DNA from: Pseudomonadota bacterium
GTDB taxonomy: Bacteria; Myxococcota_A; Polyangia; Polyangiales; Polyangiaceae
Assembly (NCBI GenBank): GCA_023431345.1
Contig: JAEYWK010000092.1
Coordinates: forward strand, 69,524-133,523
DNA length: 64,000 nucleotides
Reading direction: 5' to 3'
Below the pieces are notes generated by a model. The model ran no database searches and was not told where the DNA came from. It saw only the letters and a list, made by a program, of their open reading frames with translations. Made by a program: the position numbers and the translations under genes. Positions 54,535 through 62,870 of this stretch are shown here, piece by piece (positions within the stretch are counted from its first letter, which is position 1; the number at the start of each line of letters is the position of its first letter).

Positions 54535-55808
54535 GCGATCACGAACCGGCAGGCTCGAGCGCGCTCACGCGGCTCGTGGAGCTGCTGCGCGATGCTCCGC
54601 GCAGCGGAGCGTCGGCGCCGCTTCAGCGTGGCCTCTTCCGGTTGCGCGCGCGCTTGTCGGCGCCGAGGGCCCGCCGCGGCCCGCGCAGTTGGGCGCTCGC
54701 TTTCGTGCTCGCCGCCCTGTGCGCGACGCTGACCGCGCTCGTGCTCTCTTGGCAACGTCCGACGCCGCGCGCGACGCTGCGCCCGGTCGCGGTGAGCCGT
54801 GTCGAGGGCGGGCAGCTCCTTCAGGGCGGCTACCTCTCGGAGTCTGCAGGTCAGGGCGTGAGGCTGTTCTTCGACGAAGGCAGCCAGGTCGCGCTGGCGC
54901 CAGGCGGTCGCGGTCGCCTGCGCGTCGACGGCGGCGTGCGCCTGATGCTGGAGCGCGGCTCGGTGTCGCTGCAGATCACGCCCACCGCCGAGCCTCGCTG
55001 GGCGGTCGAATCGGGACCGTTCTTGGTGACGGTGAAAGGAACCGACTTCAGCGTGGGCTGGGATCCGACGAGCGAGCTGTTCGAGCTGAGCTTGCGCCGG
55101 GGACGAGTCACTGTCAGCGGCCCCGTGCTGGGCGACGACTTCGTCGTGAGGCCGGGGCAAAAGCTCAGCGTGAGCTTGCCGAAGGCAGAGTCGGTGATCA
55201 CCGAGCAGCGCCCGCCCGCGGCGTCGCCGTCCGCGCGCGACGCCGCGTCGGCGGAGGTTTCCGCGGCCCCGGCCCGCGCCGAGACCGATAGCGCACGAGA
55301 AGCTGGCGCTTCGGCCGCGCCTGCACCGGCGACGAGCCAGCCGCAGCGACGACAATGGCGGAGCGCGCTGGCGAGCGGCGAGTGGGATCGCATCCTCAGC
55401 GAGGCCGAACGTGGGGGTCTCGGGGCCACGCTCGAAGCGGCCTCGAGCGATGACCTGTTCGCTTTGGCGGATGCCGCGCGCTATCGACGGCGCTCGGATG
55501 TGGCTCAGGCGGCGCTCTTGGCGCACCGGCGGCGCTTCCCTGGCTCACGCGCGGCGGAGGCCATCTTCTTGCTGGGACGTGTCGCGGAGCTGCGCGCCGG
55601 CGGCCTGCGCGAGGCGCTCGCGCGCTACGACGAATACCTCGCTCGCGCGCCAGCCGGCACCTACGCGGCCGAAGCGCTCGGGCGCAAGATGACGCTGGTG
55701 AAGGAGAGCGGAGGCGCCGCGGGCCCCATCGCGCGAGACTACCTACGACGCTTCCCTGACGGCAGCTACGCGGGAGCGGCGCGAACACTGCTGAGCATCG
55801 GCGAGTGA
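54531..55808 (+). CDS. FecR-like membrane protein with TPR (probable anti-sigma)
   Basis: A 425-aa protein. A short cytoplasmic part is followed by one membrane span near residues 55-75, a FecR-type domain (about 95-220; G-S-Q-V-A-L-A-P-G-G, VTVKGTDFSVGW, R-R-G-R-V-T-V) and, after a Ser/Ala linker, TPR-like repeats (about 300-420). It should control the upstream sigma factor by translational coupling (GTG start at 54531). Signal unknown. Confidence 0.86.
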   Translation: MSDHEPAGSSALTRLVELLRDAPRSGASAPLQRGLFRLRARLSAPRARRGPRSWALAFVLAALCATLTALVLSWQRPTPRATLRPVAVSRVEGGQLLQGGYLSESAGQGVRLFFDEGSQVALAPGGRGRLRVDGGVRLMLERGSVSLQITPTAEPRWAVESGPFLVTVKGTDFSVGWDPTSELFELSLRRGRVTVSGPVLGDDFVVRPGQKLSVSLPKAESVITEQRPPAASPSARDAASAEVSAAPARAETDSAREAGASAAPAPATSQPQRRQWRSALASGEWDRILSEAERGGLGATLEAASSDDLFALADAARYRRRSDVAQAALLAHRRRFPGSRAAEAIFLLGRVAELRAGGLREALARYDEYLARAPAGTYAAEALGRKMTLVKESGGAAGPIARDYLRRFPDGSYAGAARTLLSIGE

Positions 55809-55812
55809 CGGG

Positions 55813-56907
55813 GTGACCTACGCGCGGCGCCGCTTGCAGCTGTACGTCTCGATGCTATTGGCGCTGTGCCTCAGCGCGCTCTACGTCGATGTGGCGCGCG
55901 CCGCCACCGTTGCCATCGTGAGCGCTGACACGACGCCGGCGCGGGCAGAGCTCAGCTCCCGGCTGCGCGGCGAGCTCTCGGCGCTCGGCTCGCGCATCGT
56001 ACTGTTGAGCCGTCCTCCACGGCTCGAGCTCGACGAGCTCGAGCGACGAGAATGGCTCGAGCGCGCCGCCGTGGCTCGCGACATCGATGCTGCGATCGAG
56101 GTCATCGGCGAAAGCGAGACGCTGGCGGCGGACGTCTGGATTTTCCAGCGCTCGCCGCGACGCGCGCATGTGACCCGAGTGGTCGTGGAGCCGGGCTCGG
56201 CCGATCCCGCCGGCACATTGGCGATTCGCGCTATCGAGGTCTTGCGTTCGCACAACCTCGAGGTCGATCTGGCCGCGAGCCAGCGGGCGCGCGGCGACGA
56301 GCCGGAGCAGCCGCCTCCGCCAGCCCCGCCCTCGAGCGACCAAGCGCCCGCCGAATCAGCGCCGCCAGCGCTCGAGAGCGCACCCAGCCGCGCGGAGCTT
56401 GTGAGCGTCGAGCTCGGCGGTGCGCTCCGCACCGGGCTCGCGGGCCTCGGACCGGCGCTGCTGCCCGCGCTGCGCGTCGACTGGCGCGCGCACCCTTTGC
56501 TGCTCCTCCAGCTGACCGCCTCCGGGCTCGGCACGGAGCCGACCCTGCGTGCTTCCGGCGGCAGCGTGCAGGTCGCGCAGAGCTACGCCACGCTCGGCGT
56601 CTGCTATTGCCCGAGATCGCTCGCCGCGCTCCGACCTTACCTCGCGCTCGGCGCGGGCGCGTCGAGGGTTTCGCTCCGCGGCGCAGCGCGACCACCCGCG
56701 CGCGGACATGCGATCAGCGAGTGGTCGCTGCTGGTGGAAGCGGGTGCGGGGGCACGACTGCGCCTGCGCGATCGCTACTACGCCACGCTCACCGGCCACG
56801 TGCAGTTGGCGGAGCCCCGGCTCGACATTCACGTCGTCGACGACAAGGTCGCGAGCACCGGTCGCCCTTATTTGGTCGCGAGCCTCATGGTTGGGGCGTG
56901 GCTATGA
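55813..56907 (+). CDS. Exported protein with outer-membrane barrel-like C-terminus
   Basis: A 364-aa protein starting at GTG, with a signal peptide ending near A-R-A. An alpha/beta region with A-T-V-A-I-V-S-A-D follows, then a Pro/Ser linker (about residues 160-190) and a C-terminal ~170-residue region of alternating amphipathic strands. It belongs to the sigma operon, overlapping the next gene by 4 nt. Function is unknown. Confidence 0.72.
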   Translation: MTYARRRLQLYVSMLLALCLSALYVDVARAATVAIVSADTTPARAELSSRLRGELSALGSRIVLLSRPPRLELDELERREWLERAAVARDIDAAIEVIGESETLAADVWIFQRSPRRAHVTRVVVEPGSADPAGTLAIRAIEVLRSHNLEVDLAASQRARGDEPEQPPPPAPPSSDQAPAESAPPALESAPSRAELVSVELGGALRTGLAGLGPALLPALRVDWRAHPLLLLQLTASGLGTEPTLRASGGSVQVAQSYATLGVCYCPRSLAALRPYLALGAGASRVSLRGAARPPARGHAISEWSLLVEAGAGARLRLRDRYYATLTGHVQLAEPRLDIHVVDDKVASTGRPYLVASLMVGAWL

Positions 56908-57800
56908 CGAGCCTTCTGCGAGCTGTTGCCGTGCTGCTCCTCGCGACCTCGGCCTGCTCGAATCGCGACGTGTACCCAGTGACCGGCAGCGGCGGCGGCT
57001 CCGCCCTGCCCGACTGCCCGCAGCCGCCCTTGCCGCCCGGCGATCATCCACAAACGCTGAGTGAAGGTGGCCAGACCCGGCGCTACATCTTGCACGTGCC
57101 GGAGGCTTTCGATCCGACGAGGGCGGCCCCTCTCGTGGTCGATTTTCACGGGATCGGCGAGACCGGCTCCAGTGAGCGAGCCAGCTCGCCGTACCCCGAG
57201 GTGCTGGATCGCGACGGCGTGTTGATGGCGTTTCCGGACGGCCTGCGTGGCCCTGCCGGGAGCGGCTGGAACGTCGGGCCCTGCTGCGTCGACGACGTCG
57301 ACGACGTCGCGTTCACGCGCGCCGTCGTCGCTCACGCTCGCAGCTTGGCCTGCGTCGATGCATCGCGCATCTATGCGGTCGGCGTGCTCACTGGCGGCGG
57401 CATGGCTCACTACCTCGGTTGTCACGCCGCCGACCTGTTCGCCGCGATCTCGCCGGCCGCCTTCGATTTACTCGAAGAGAACCAAGCTGATTGCCTGCCA
57501 GCGCGCCCGATCACGGTCGTCTCTTTCCGCAGCAAGGGCGACCCGCGCGTGCCCTACGCCGGCGGTGACTCTTCGCTCGTGCCCAGCATGCCGCTCACGT
57601 TCTTGGGCGCCGAAGCCACCTTCGCCAGGTGGGCCCAGATCAATGGCTGCAGCGGTGAGCCCACGCAGGACACCAGCGGCTGCTCCGCCTACGCTGGCTG
57701 CGCTGGCGGCGTCGACGTCGTTCTGTGCGCCCGTGATGGCCAAGAGCAACAGGGCGAGCCCAACGTGGCGTGGCCGCTGCTGCGACGTCACACGCGCTGA
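56904..57800 (+). CDS. LpqC/PHB-depolymerase-like lipoprotein, catalytic residues lost
   Basis: A 298-aa lipoprotein (T-S-A-C) with an alpha/beta-hydrolase fold like LpqC and PHB/feruloyl esterases (R-R-Y-I-L-H-V-P near residue 52, V-V-D-F-H-G-I-G near 71, W-N-V-G-P-C-C). The nucleophile elbow should read G-x-S-x-G-G; here it is G-V-L-T-G-G, so the Ser is replaced by Leu. The usual G-H-x-W-P near the C-terminus reads N-V-A-W-P, so the His is also lost. Asp is retained in D-P-R-V-P-Y. Probably a non-catalytic binding protein. Confidence 0.82.
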   Translation: MTSLLRAVAVLLLATSACSNRDVYPVTGSGGGSALPDCPQPPLPPGDHPQTLSEGGQTRRYILHVPEAFDPTRAAPLVVDFHGIGETGSSERASSPYPEVLDRDGVLMAFPDGLRGPAGSGWNVGPCCVDDVDDVAFTRAVVAHARSLACVDASRIYAVGVLTGGGMAHYLGCHAADLFAAISPAAFDLLEENQADCLPARPITVVSFRSKGDPRVPYAGGDSSLVPSMPLTFLGAEATFARWAQINGCSGEPTQDTSGCSAYAGCAGGVDVVLCARDGQEQQGEPNVAWPLLRRHTR

Positions 57801-57881
57801 GCTCGAGCTGCGTTCACACCATTCCCTACCGGCGCGCCGCCCCCCGGCGCCGAGTCGGAGCCCCCGCCCGGCCTCCCGACG

Positions 57882-58565
57882 TCAGTCGAGCCCGCAGGCA
57901 CGCTTGGCTCGCGCCACATGAGGCGAGCGCGGAGCGTTGCGCTCGAGCCGCGTGAGCTCTGCCTCGGCATCACCGCGCCGACCGAGGGCGCACAGCGCTT
58001 GCACTCGCGCCGCTCGCCGCTCTTCCGTGAGGCGACCCGTCGGAAACTGCCGCCGATGCTGCTCGAGCAGACGCAGCGCCTCCGCGGGCTTGCCGGCGCG
58101 AAGCACCGTCATGGCGCGCGAGAGGATGTTGACCTCTTCTCCGAGTCGATCAGCGGGGGCGGCATGAGCGGGCGGAGCCGGCGCGGGCGCTACGGGGGCC
58201 GCGGATTCAGGCTCGTTCTGCGGCAGCGCCGCATCCGGCTCGCTCACGACAGGAGCCGGCGCTACGTCCGCCGCGCGAGCCTGCGTGACGGTGGGGGAGC
58301 TCCCCACGTCGGTCGTTACCGGCTGCGACCACAGGTAACCGGCGCCCGCGACGACGATGCCAGCGCTCGTCGCGGCCAGCGACAGCTTGAGAGAGATCAG
58401 CGATTTCTTCGCGGCGGCTACGGCAGGGGTAGCCACCAACATGGCCGTCGCACCGAGCCGCAACGAGAGGGCACCAGCGATGCGCGCGCGATCATTTGCG
58501 GAGGGACGAAGCACGCCTTGACCGTCTCGCAGCAGGGCGCGCGCTTCAGAACTTAGCTCGAACAT
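57882..58565 (-). CDS. Membrane protein with TPR, probable partner of ECF sigma
   Basis: A 227-aa protein. A short cytoplasmic segment is followed by one membrane span near residues 60-82, a Pro/Ala linker, and C-terminal TPR-like helices (A-L-R-L-L-E-Q-H-R, A-L-G-R-R-G-D-A-E). It starts one base after the stop of the ECF sigma gene at 58567, so an anti-sigma role is likely though no canonical zinc motif is present. A GC-rich region at 57801-57881 separates it from the convergent esterase-like gene. Confidence 0.78.
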   Translation of the reverse strand: MFELSSEARALLRDGQGVLRPSANDRARIAGALSLRLGATAMLVATPAVAAAKKSLISLKLSLAATSAGIVVAGAGYLWSQPVTTDVGSSPTVTQARAADVAPAPVVSEPDAALPQNEPESAAPVAPAPAPPAHAAPADRLGEEVNILSRAMTVLRAGKPAEALRLLEQHRRQFPTGRLTEERRAARVQALCALGRRGDAEAELTRLERNAPRSPHVARAKRACGLD

Positions 58566-58566
58566 C

Positions 58567-59148
58567 TCAACCAGTCCCCTTCTGCTGCGCCATGTGGCGC
58601 GAAAGCACTTGCTGGAACGCCTGCCGCCCGAGGCGCAGACGTGAGTAGGCCGTGTTCAGCGGTAGCTCGAGTGCCTCAGCGATCTCCGGCATGGTGAACC
58701 CTTCGATTTCGGACAGCACGAAGACCTCGCGCTTGAGCGGATCGAGCTCGCTCAAGATCGTCAAGAGCAGGCGCTGCCGCTCCGCCAGCTCCGTCAAGTC
58801 TTGGGGCGTGCGCGGCAGCGGCTCGATCCAATCGGCCACTTCGGCGTAGCGATCACCCGACGCGATGCGCGTACGTTGTGTGCGCCGGTAGCTACTAATC
58901 ACACGGCGAGCGACCCCGTAGACCCAGCTGCGCAGCGATTCAACGCGCTGGACGGACCCGAGCCGAGCATGGATGACGACGAAGACCTCTTGGACCACGT
59001 CGTCAATCGCGGAGGGCTCGATACCGAGCTGCCTCGCGGCCGACCAGACGAGGTCGAAATGTGTTTCGTAGATGACGGCAAATGGCGGCACCTCTTGCGA
59101 CGAGCTAGCGCTCGGCTCTGCGGTAGCGGTGCGGCTTTCGCCCATCAC
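58567..59148 (-). CDS. ECF RNA polymerase sigma factor
   Basis: A 193-aa sigma factor with region 2 (D-D-V-V-Q-E-V-F-V-V-I near residue 50) and region 4 (T-M-P-E-I-A-E-A-L-E-L-P-L-N-T-A-Y-S-R-L near residue 160). It forms a two-gene unit with the TPR membrane protein. Confidence 0.92.
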   Translation of the reverse strand: MMGESRTATAEPSASSSQEVPPFAVIYETHFDLVWSAARQLGIEPSAIDDVVQEVFVVIHARLGSVQRVESLRSWVYGVARRVISSYRRTQRTRIASGDRYAEVADWIEPLPRTPQDLTELAERQRLLLTILSELDPLKREVFVLSEIEGFTMPEIAEALELPLNTAYSRLRLGRQAFQQVLSRHMAQQKGTG

Positions 59149-59179
59149 ATGGGACAGTGGCGAGCCAGAATTACTTCCG

Positions 59180-60262
59180 TCAAAAAATCCACTCCGGGCC
59201 GAGCAGTAAAGTCGCCGATATTGGCGCCAATTGCTGAAATGACCCCAGCGGCTTCAGCACCAGAACGGGCCGACTGAACTCGACCTGACCGCTGCCGCCG
59301 ACCAGCAGGGCAACCCCGCTGCCGATCTGCCAGCGGCCCAGTAGCCCCAGCCCCACCGCTGCCGAGGTTTCACTTTGAGACACGGCCGCCAAATCTGGCC
59401 CATAGCCCCGCCCGGTGAGGTGAGTGACGGAGCCATGGAGGCAGGGAGCGATGCCCACCGGGCTCTCCGAAACCTCGGCGCAAACCCACATTCCAGCAGA
59501 GAGGCGCCGCAGCTCGGCGCCGTAGCCAGGGGTGCTGGCAGGGATATCTTGCGCCAGGCCCCACTGTCCCGTCAGCCGCAGCGAAAAGGCTCCTCGCTCT
59601 GCGCCGACCCCAATCCCCAAGCCTGGATAGGGCTTGGGTAGCGGACCGACGCCCAGCCCGAACAGCGGCGCGTCGACCAGCAAGCGCCAACGGGCGGACG
59701 CGCCCTCGCCTGCCCCGCCCTCTGCCCCCTCGCCAGCGGCGGCTCCGTCGTCCGGCGCCTCCGCTGGCTCACTTGGGGTGAGCGGCTCCTGGCCGCTGGC
59801 GCCGGCTGGCGAAGGAGCGGGAGGCGACCCGCTCGATCCATCTCCCATCGGACCGTCCATCGGACCGTCCGTCGGACCCTCGGCGTCCGAAGGGTCCGCG
59901 CCGCCCGTGAGCAGCAGCACCAGCGCTACCGCCGCGACCCCGCCGAGCTCATCGCAGCGCTGGGCGAAGACCACGCGTTCGCCGCCCCTGCCGCCCTCAA
60001 TCGACAACCGAAGCTCATAGCCGCTGCCCTTCGGCTCGATGGCACCCGCGGCGCGCAGCTGGCTCGCGTGCGCCGGCTTTTTCGACGCGCCGAGCATGCG
60101 CTCGATGCGCGCGAGCACGACGTCACGCCTCGGGCACTCTGGCGGAGCACGCCAATCGAGATCCACCGGGGGCTCCGCGGCAAAAGCACCCCGAGCGGCG
60201 AGCAGCAACCAGCCCGAAGCGACGGCGCCTGCCTGCCATTTTCTCTGAGGCTTAGGGGCCAA
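59180..60262 (-). CDS. Exported protein with barrel-like C-terminus
   Basis: A 360-aa protein, starting at TTG (60262) with an overlap of 11 nt with the lipoprotein gene upstream. After a signal peptide (ending A-F-A-A-E) comes a small domain with two cysteines, a long Gly/Pro/Ser/Asp linker (about residues 125-195) and a C-terminal ~150-residue strand-rich region. It resembles the layout of the gene at 55813. Function is unknown. Confidence 0.7.
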   Translation of the reverse strand: MAPKPQRKWQAGAVASGWLLLAARGAFAAEPPVDLDWRAPPECPRRDVVLARIERMLGASKKPAHASQLRAAGAIEPKGSGYELRLSIEGGRGGERVVFAQRCDELGGVAAVALVLLLTGGADPSDAEGPTDGPMDGPMGDGSSGSPPAPSPAGASGQEPLTPSEPAEAPDDGAAAGEGAEGGAGEGASARWRLLVDAPLFGLGVGPLPKPYPGLGIGVGAERGAFSLRLTGQWGLAQDIPASTPGYGAELRRLSAGMWVCAEVSESPVGIAPCLHGSVTHLTGRGYGPDLAAVSQSETSAAVGLGLLGRWQIGSGVALLVGGSGQVEFSRPVLVLKPLGSFQQLAPISATLLLGPEWIF

Positions 60263-61211
60263 GACGAACCGTGACGTCGTCGACGTACAAAGTGAACTGC
60301 GAAGGCCTCAGGCCGTGCGCGAGGTTGCCGACGTACCACTGGCCGAAGCTGCTGTCGTCGGTGCGAATGTTCGCCACGCGCAAGACTTCGACGCCGTCTT
60401 GAAACAGCGCCACCTCGCCGCTGGCGTCGGCCGCGCGCTTCAAATAAAACTCGAGCTGGAACCAGCGGCCAATCGGGATCGGTACCGGCGCCTGCTGCCT
60501 ATACACGCGCGCCGCTAGCTGGTTGCGCACGTACGCGGCGAGGTCGCCGTTGGCGCGCTGCTCGAGCGACACGTCCCAGAGCCCGTGCAGCCGAAAGCCG
60601 ATCTCGCCGCCCTGAAAAAAGAACAAGTTCCAGTTGTTCGGGTCGGAGGCAGGCTCCGGCAAGAAGTACCAGGCTCCGTAATAAGCTTCGGTCGGGAGCA
60701 GCCCTTCGCGCACACATCGGGTGTGATTCGTGCCCGGCGTGCCCTCGACCACGACCTCGAAAGCGGCCGCGAAGCTACCTGTGCGCACAGGCGAGGTGAC
60801 GACTCGGTAGCTAGCCGCACCGTTTGCGTAACAGAAGCCGGCGTCGAACCGGTAGTCGCAGAAGCCCTCTTCGAAGCTCGTCTCCCACGGCGCGGGGAGC
60901 GGGCCGTCGTTGTAGACGCCGCTCTCCGTCAAACCCGTCGTGGCACCTCCATCCGCGTACGAGCAGGCACCAGGCGCTCCTGCTTCACCCTCTTCACTAC
61001 CTTCACCGCCGGCGCCGCCGCTGGGCACACCAGCGCCGGTCTCGCCCGCGCTCGCCTCCACGCCTCCGGTCGCACCCGTGCCGGCACTAGTTCCCGCCGC
61101 ACCTACCAGCTCGCCGAGCAGCATGCGAGGCTCGCACGCGAACAGCGCAAGCCCGAGCAGCAGCGACCCCTGCGCCGTACCGAGCCGCTGGGAGCGAGGG
61201 CGAAAGCACAC
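60252..61211 (-). CDS. Jelly-roll lipoprotein (polysaccharide-lyase/LamG-like)
   Basis: A 319-aa lipoprotein (L-F-A-C), starting at GTG. A ~60-residue Gly/Ser/Ala linker precedes a ~220-residue beta-rich domain with YYGAWYFLPE, W-N-L-F-F-F-Q, P-I-P-I-G-R-W-F-Q-L-E-F-Y and a closing T-L-Y-V-D-D-V-T-V. This pattern matches heparin-lyase-I/alginate-lyase-like jelly rolls and glycan-binding domains. Lyase activity is not proven. Confidence 0.78.
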   Translation of the reverse strand: MCFRPRSQRLGTAQGSLLLGLALFACEPRMLLGELVGAAGTSAGTGATGGVEASAGETGAGVPSGGAGGEGSEEGEAGAPGACSYADGGATTGLTESGVYNDGPLPAPWETSFEEGFCDYRFDAGFCYANGAASYRVVTSPVRTGSFAAAFEVVVEGTPGTNHTRCVREGLLPTEAYYGAWYFLPEPASDPNNWNLFFFQGGEIGFRLHGLWDVSLEQRANGDLAAYVRNQLAARVYRQQAPVPIPIGRWFQLEFYLKRAADASGEVALFQDGVEVLRVANIRTDDSSFGQWYVGNLAHGLRPSQFTLYVDDVTVRLGP

Positions 61212-61267
61212 CGGGTCAGTGTAGCTGGATTTACTGTGAAGTGATCGCCTACGACGCGCTCACCGCG

Positions 61268-61939
61268 TCATGGAGGGGCGGCTTCGGCGATGTAGTCGAG
61301 CAGAAAAGGGTCGCGAGCGGCCCAGATTCGGATGCGCGACCAAGCGTAGGCGAACGCGCGGCGCACGGTAGGCTCGCTGACGCCGAGGACCTTGGCTGAC
61401 TCCAGGGCCGTCCGCCCCTCGACGTGACGCAGAACGAACGAACGCCGCTCTCGCTCATCCAGACGGGCGAGCAGCTTACCGAGCCGCAGCAGAGCGTAAT
61501 TTGCCGCCGCTTCGTCCGGGCTGCTCACGAGCGACGACGCGACCAGCTCATCGTCACTGGTGATGCGCGCACGCTTCTGACGACGACGACGCTCGTGATA
61601 GAGCATGTTGAACGTGATGCCGAGCACGAACGCACGGAGCGAGCTCGGATCACGCAACGCCGTGACGCGGTGAAAGACGCACAGGAAGACCTCTTGAAAG
61701 GCATCCTCGACGTCTGCGTCGGTGCCCAGACCGCGACGTAAGATGCCGCGCACCATCGGAGCAAAGCGCTCGATGGCAATACGGGCGGCCGCCCTGTCCC
61801 CCGCGATCAGCGCGCTGGCGAGCTCGGCGTCGGTGAGGCGGTGATCCCGAGGCGGCGTCGGTGCAGGCCGCGCCGCTTCGAGCGCCGCCGAAGCGGGAGC
61901 GTCGAATGTGTAGGCGCCGGACGCAAAACCAAGGTCCAC
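61268..61939 (-). CDS. ECF RNA polymerase sigma factor
   Basis: A 223-aa sigma factor with region 2 (D-V-E-D-A-F-Q-E-V-F-L-C-V-F near residue 80) and region 4 (A-L-E-S-A-K-V-L-G-V-S-E-P-T-V-R-R-A near residue 180). It ends in W-A-A-R-D-P-F-L-L-D-Y. It resembles the sigma gene at 62045, so the two look like paralogues. No linked anti-sigma gene is adjacent. Confidence 0.9.
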   Translation of the reverse strand: MDLGFASGAYTFDAPASAALEAARPAPTPPRDHRLTDAELASALIAGDRAAARIAIERFAPMVRGILRRGLGTDADVEDAFQEVFLCVFHRVTALRDPSSLRAFVLGITFNMLYHERRRRQKRARITSDDELVASSLVSSPDEAAANYALLRLGKLLARLDERERRSFVLRHVEGRTALESAKVLGVSEPTVRRAFAYAWSRIRIWAARDPFLLDYIAEAAPP

Positions 61940-62044
61940 GTCGAGCAGTTGCGGGGCCGAGCGGTTTCCGTCACGCCTGTCTGATTCGACGGCGCATCAT
62001 TTTCGTGATCGTCGACCAGGGCCAGCAGCCACCGGTCGAAATGT

Positions 62045-62674
62045 TCAAAGCGACGGGAAAGAGCTAGCGGCCGGCCCCCCTCGCACGGCGGCGGACCCGG
62101 CAAATTCGCTCAAGAAGGGGTCATTTTCACCCCACATGGCCACGCGCTTCCTGGCCCGCGCCAGCGCCCGGCGCACCGTAGGAACCGAGACTCCCAGCGC
62201 GTCGGCCGCCTCTTGGGCCTCTCGATTTTCGACCATGCACATGACCAGCACCTCGCGATCGCGCTCGTTCAAGCGAGAAAGCAGCTGCCGGAGGTGCCAG
62301 AACGCCTGGCGCGAGAACGGGTCCGCGCGCTCGCCGACGGCGCCGAGCCGCTGCGTTTCCGCGTCGACGTTCAGGTGAGCGCGGCGGCGGCGATGCTTGA
62401 GCTCGTGCCACAGCGTGCGATGGGTCAACGTGATCACGAAGGCGCGCAGCGCTCTCGGATCGCGTAAGCGGTGAATGCTCTTGAAAAAATAGGCGAACAC
62501 CTCCTGCCCCACGTCTTCGGCGTCGCGCGACCCCAGCTTGCGACACAAGATCCCCATCACCAGCGGCGAGAAGCGCCGCCAAGCGACCAACGCCGCGTCG
62601 GGGTGTCGAGCCAACAGCGCCGCTGCGAGATCTGCGTCCGCATATCCAGACAGCGTTGCGAAGTTCGGCTCCAC
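62045..62674 (-). CDS. ECF RNA polymerase sigma factor
   Basis: A 209-aa sigma factor starting at GTG. Region 2 has D-A-E-D-V-G-Q-E-V-F-A-Y-F near residue 53 and region 4 has A-Q-E-A-A-D-A-L-G-V-S-V-P-T-V-R-R-A near residue 155. The end G-E-N-D-P-F-L-S-E-F parallels the sigma factor downstream. No linked anti-sigma gene is evident. Confidence 0.9.
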   Translation of the reverse strand: MEPNFATLSGYADADLAAALLARHPDAALVAWRRFSPLVMGILCRKLGSRDAEDVGQEVFAYFFKSIHRLRDPRALRAFVITLTHRTLWHELKHRRRRAHLNVDAETQRLGAVGERADPFSRQAFWHLRQLLSRLNERDREVLVMCMVENREAQEAADALGVSVPTVRRALARARKRVAMWGENDPFLSEFAGSAAVRGGPAASSFPSL

Positions 62675-62870
62675 GGTTCCTGGTCTCGAGGTCGGCGGCC
62701 ACGAACAGCTCGTGGGCCACCTGGATCGTTCCAGGGCGGGCGCTCAACCGATCACAAAAGCAGGCGCGCACCCTCGGGCAGCGCGTGTCCATGGCGGCGG
62801 GATGGCGGGCAGCACGGCCAGCAGGAGCGTTGGCGGCTGGCTGGTCGGTGTCGCCCCGGTCGAGCCGGAC

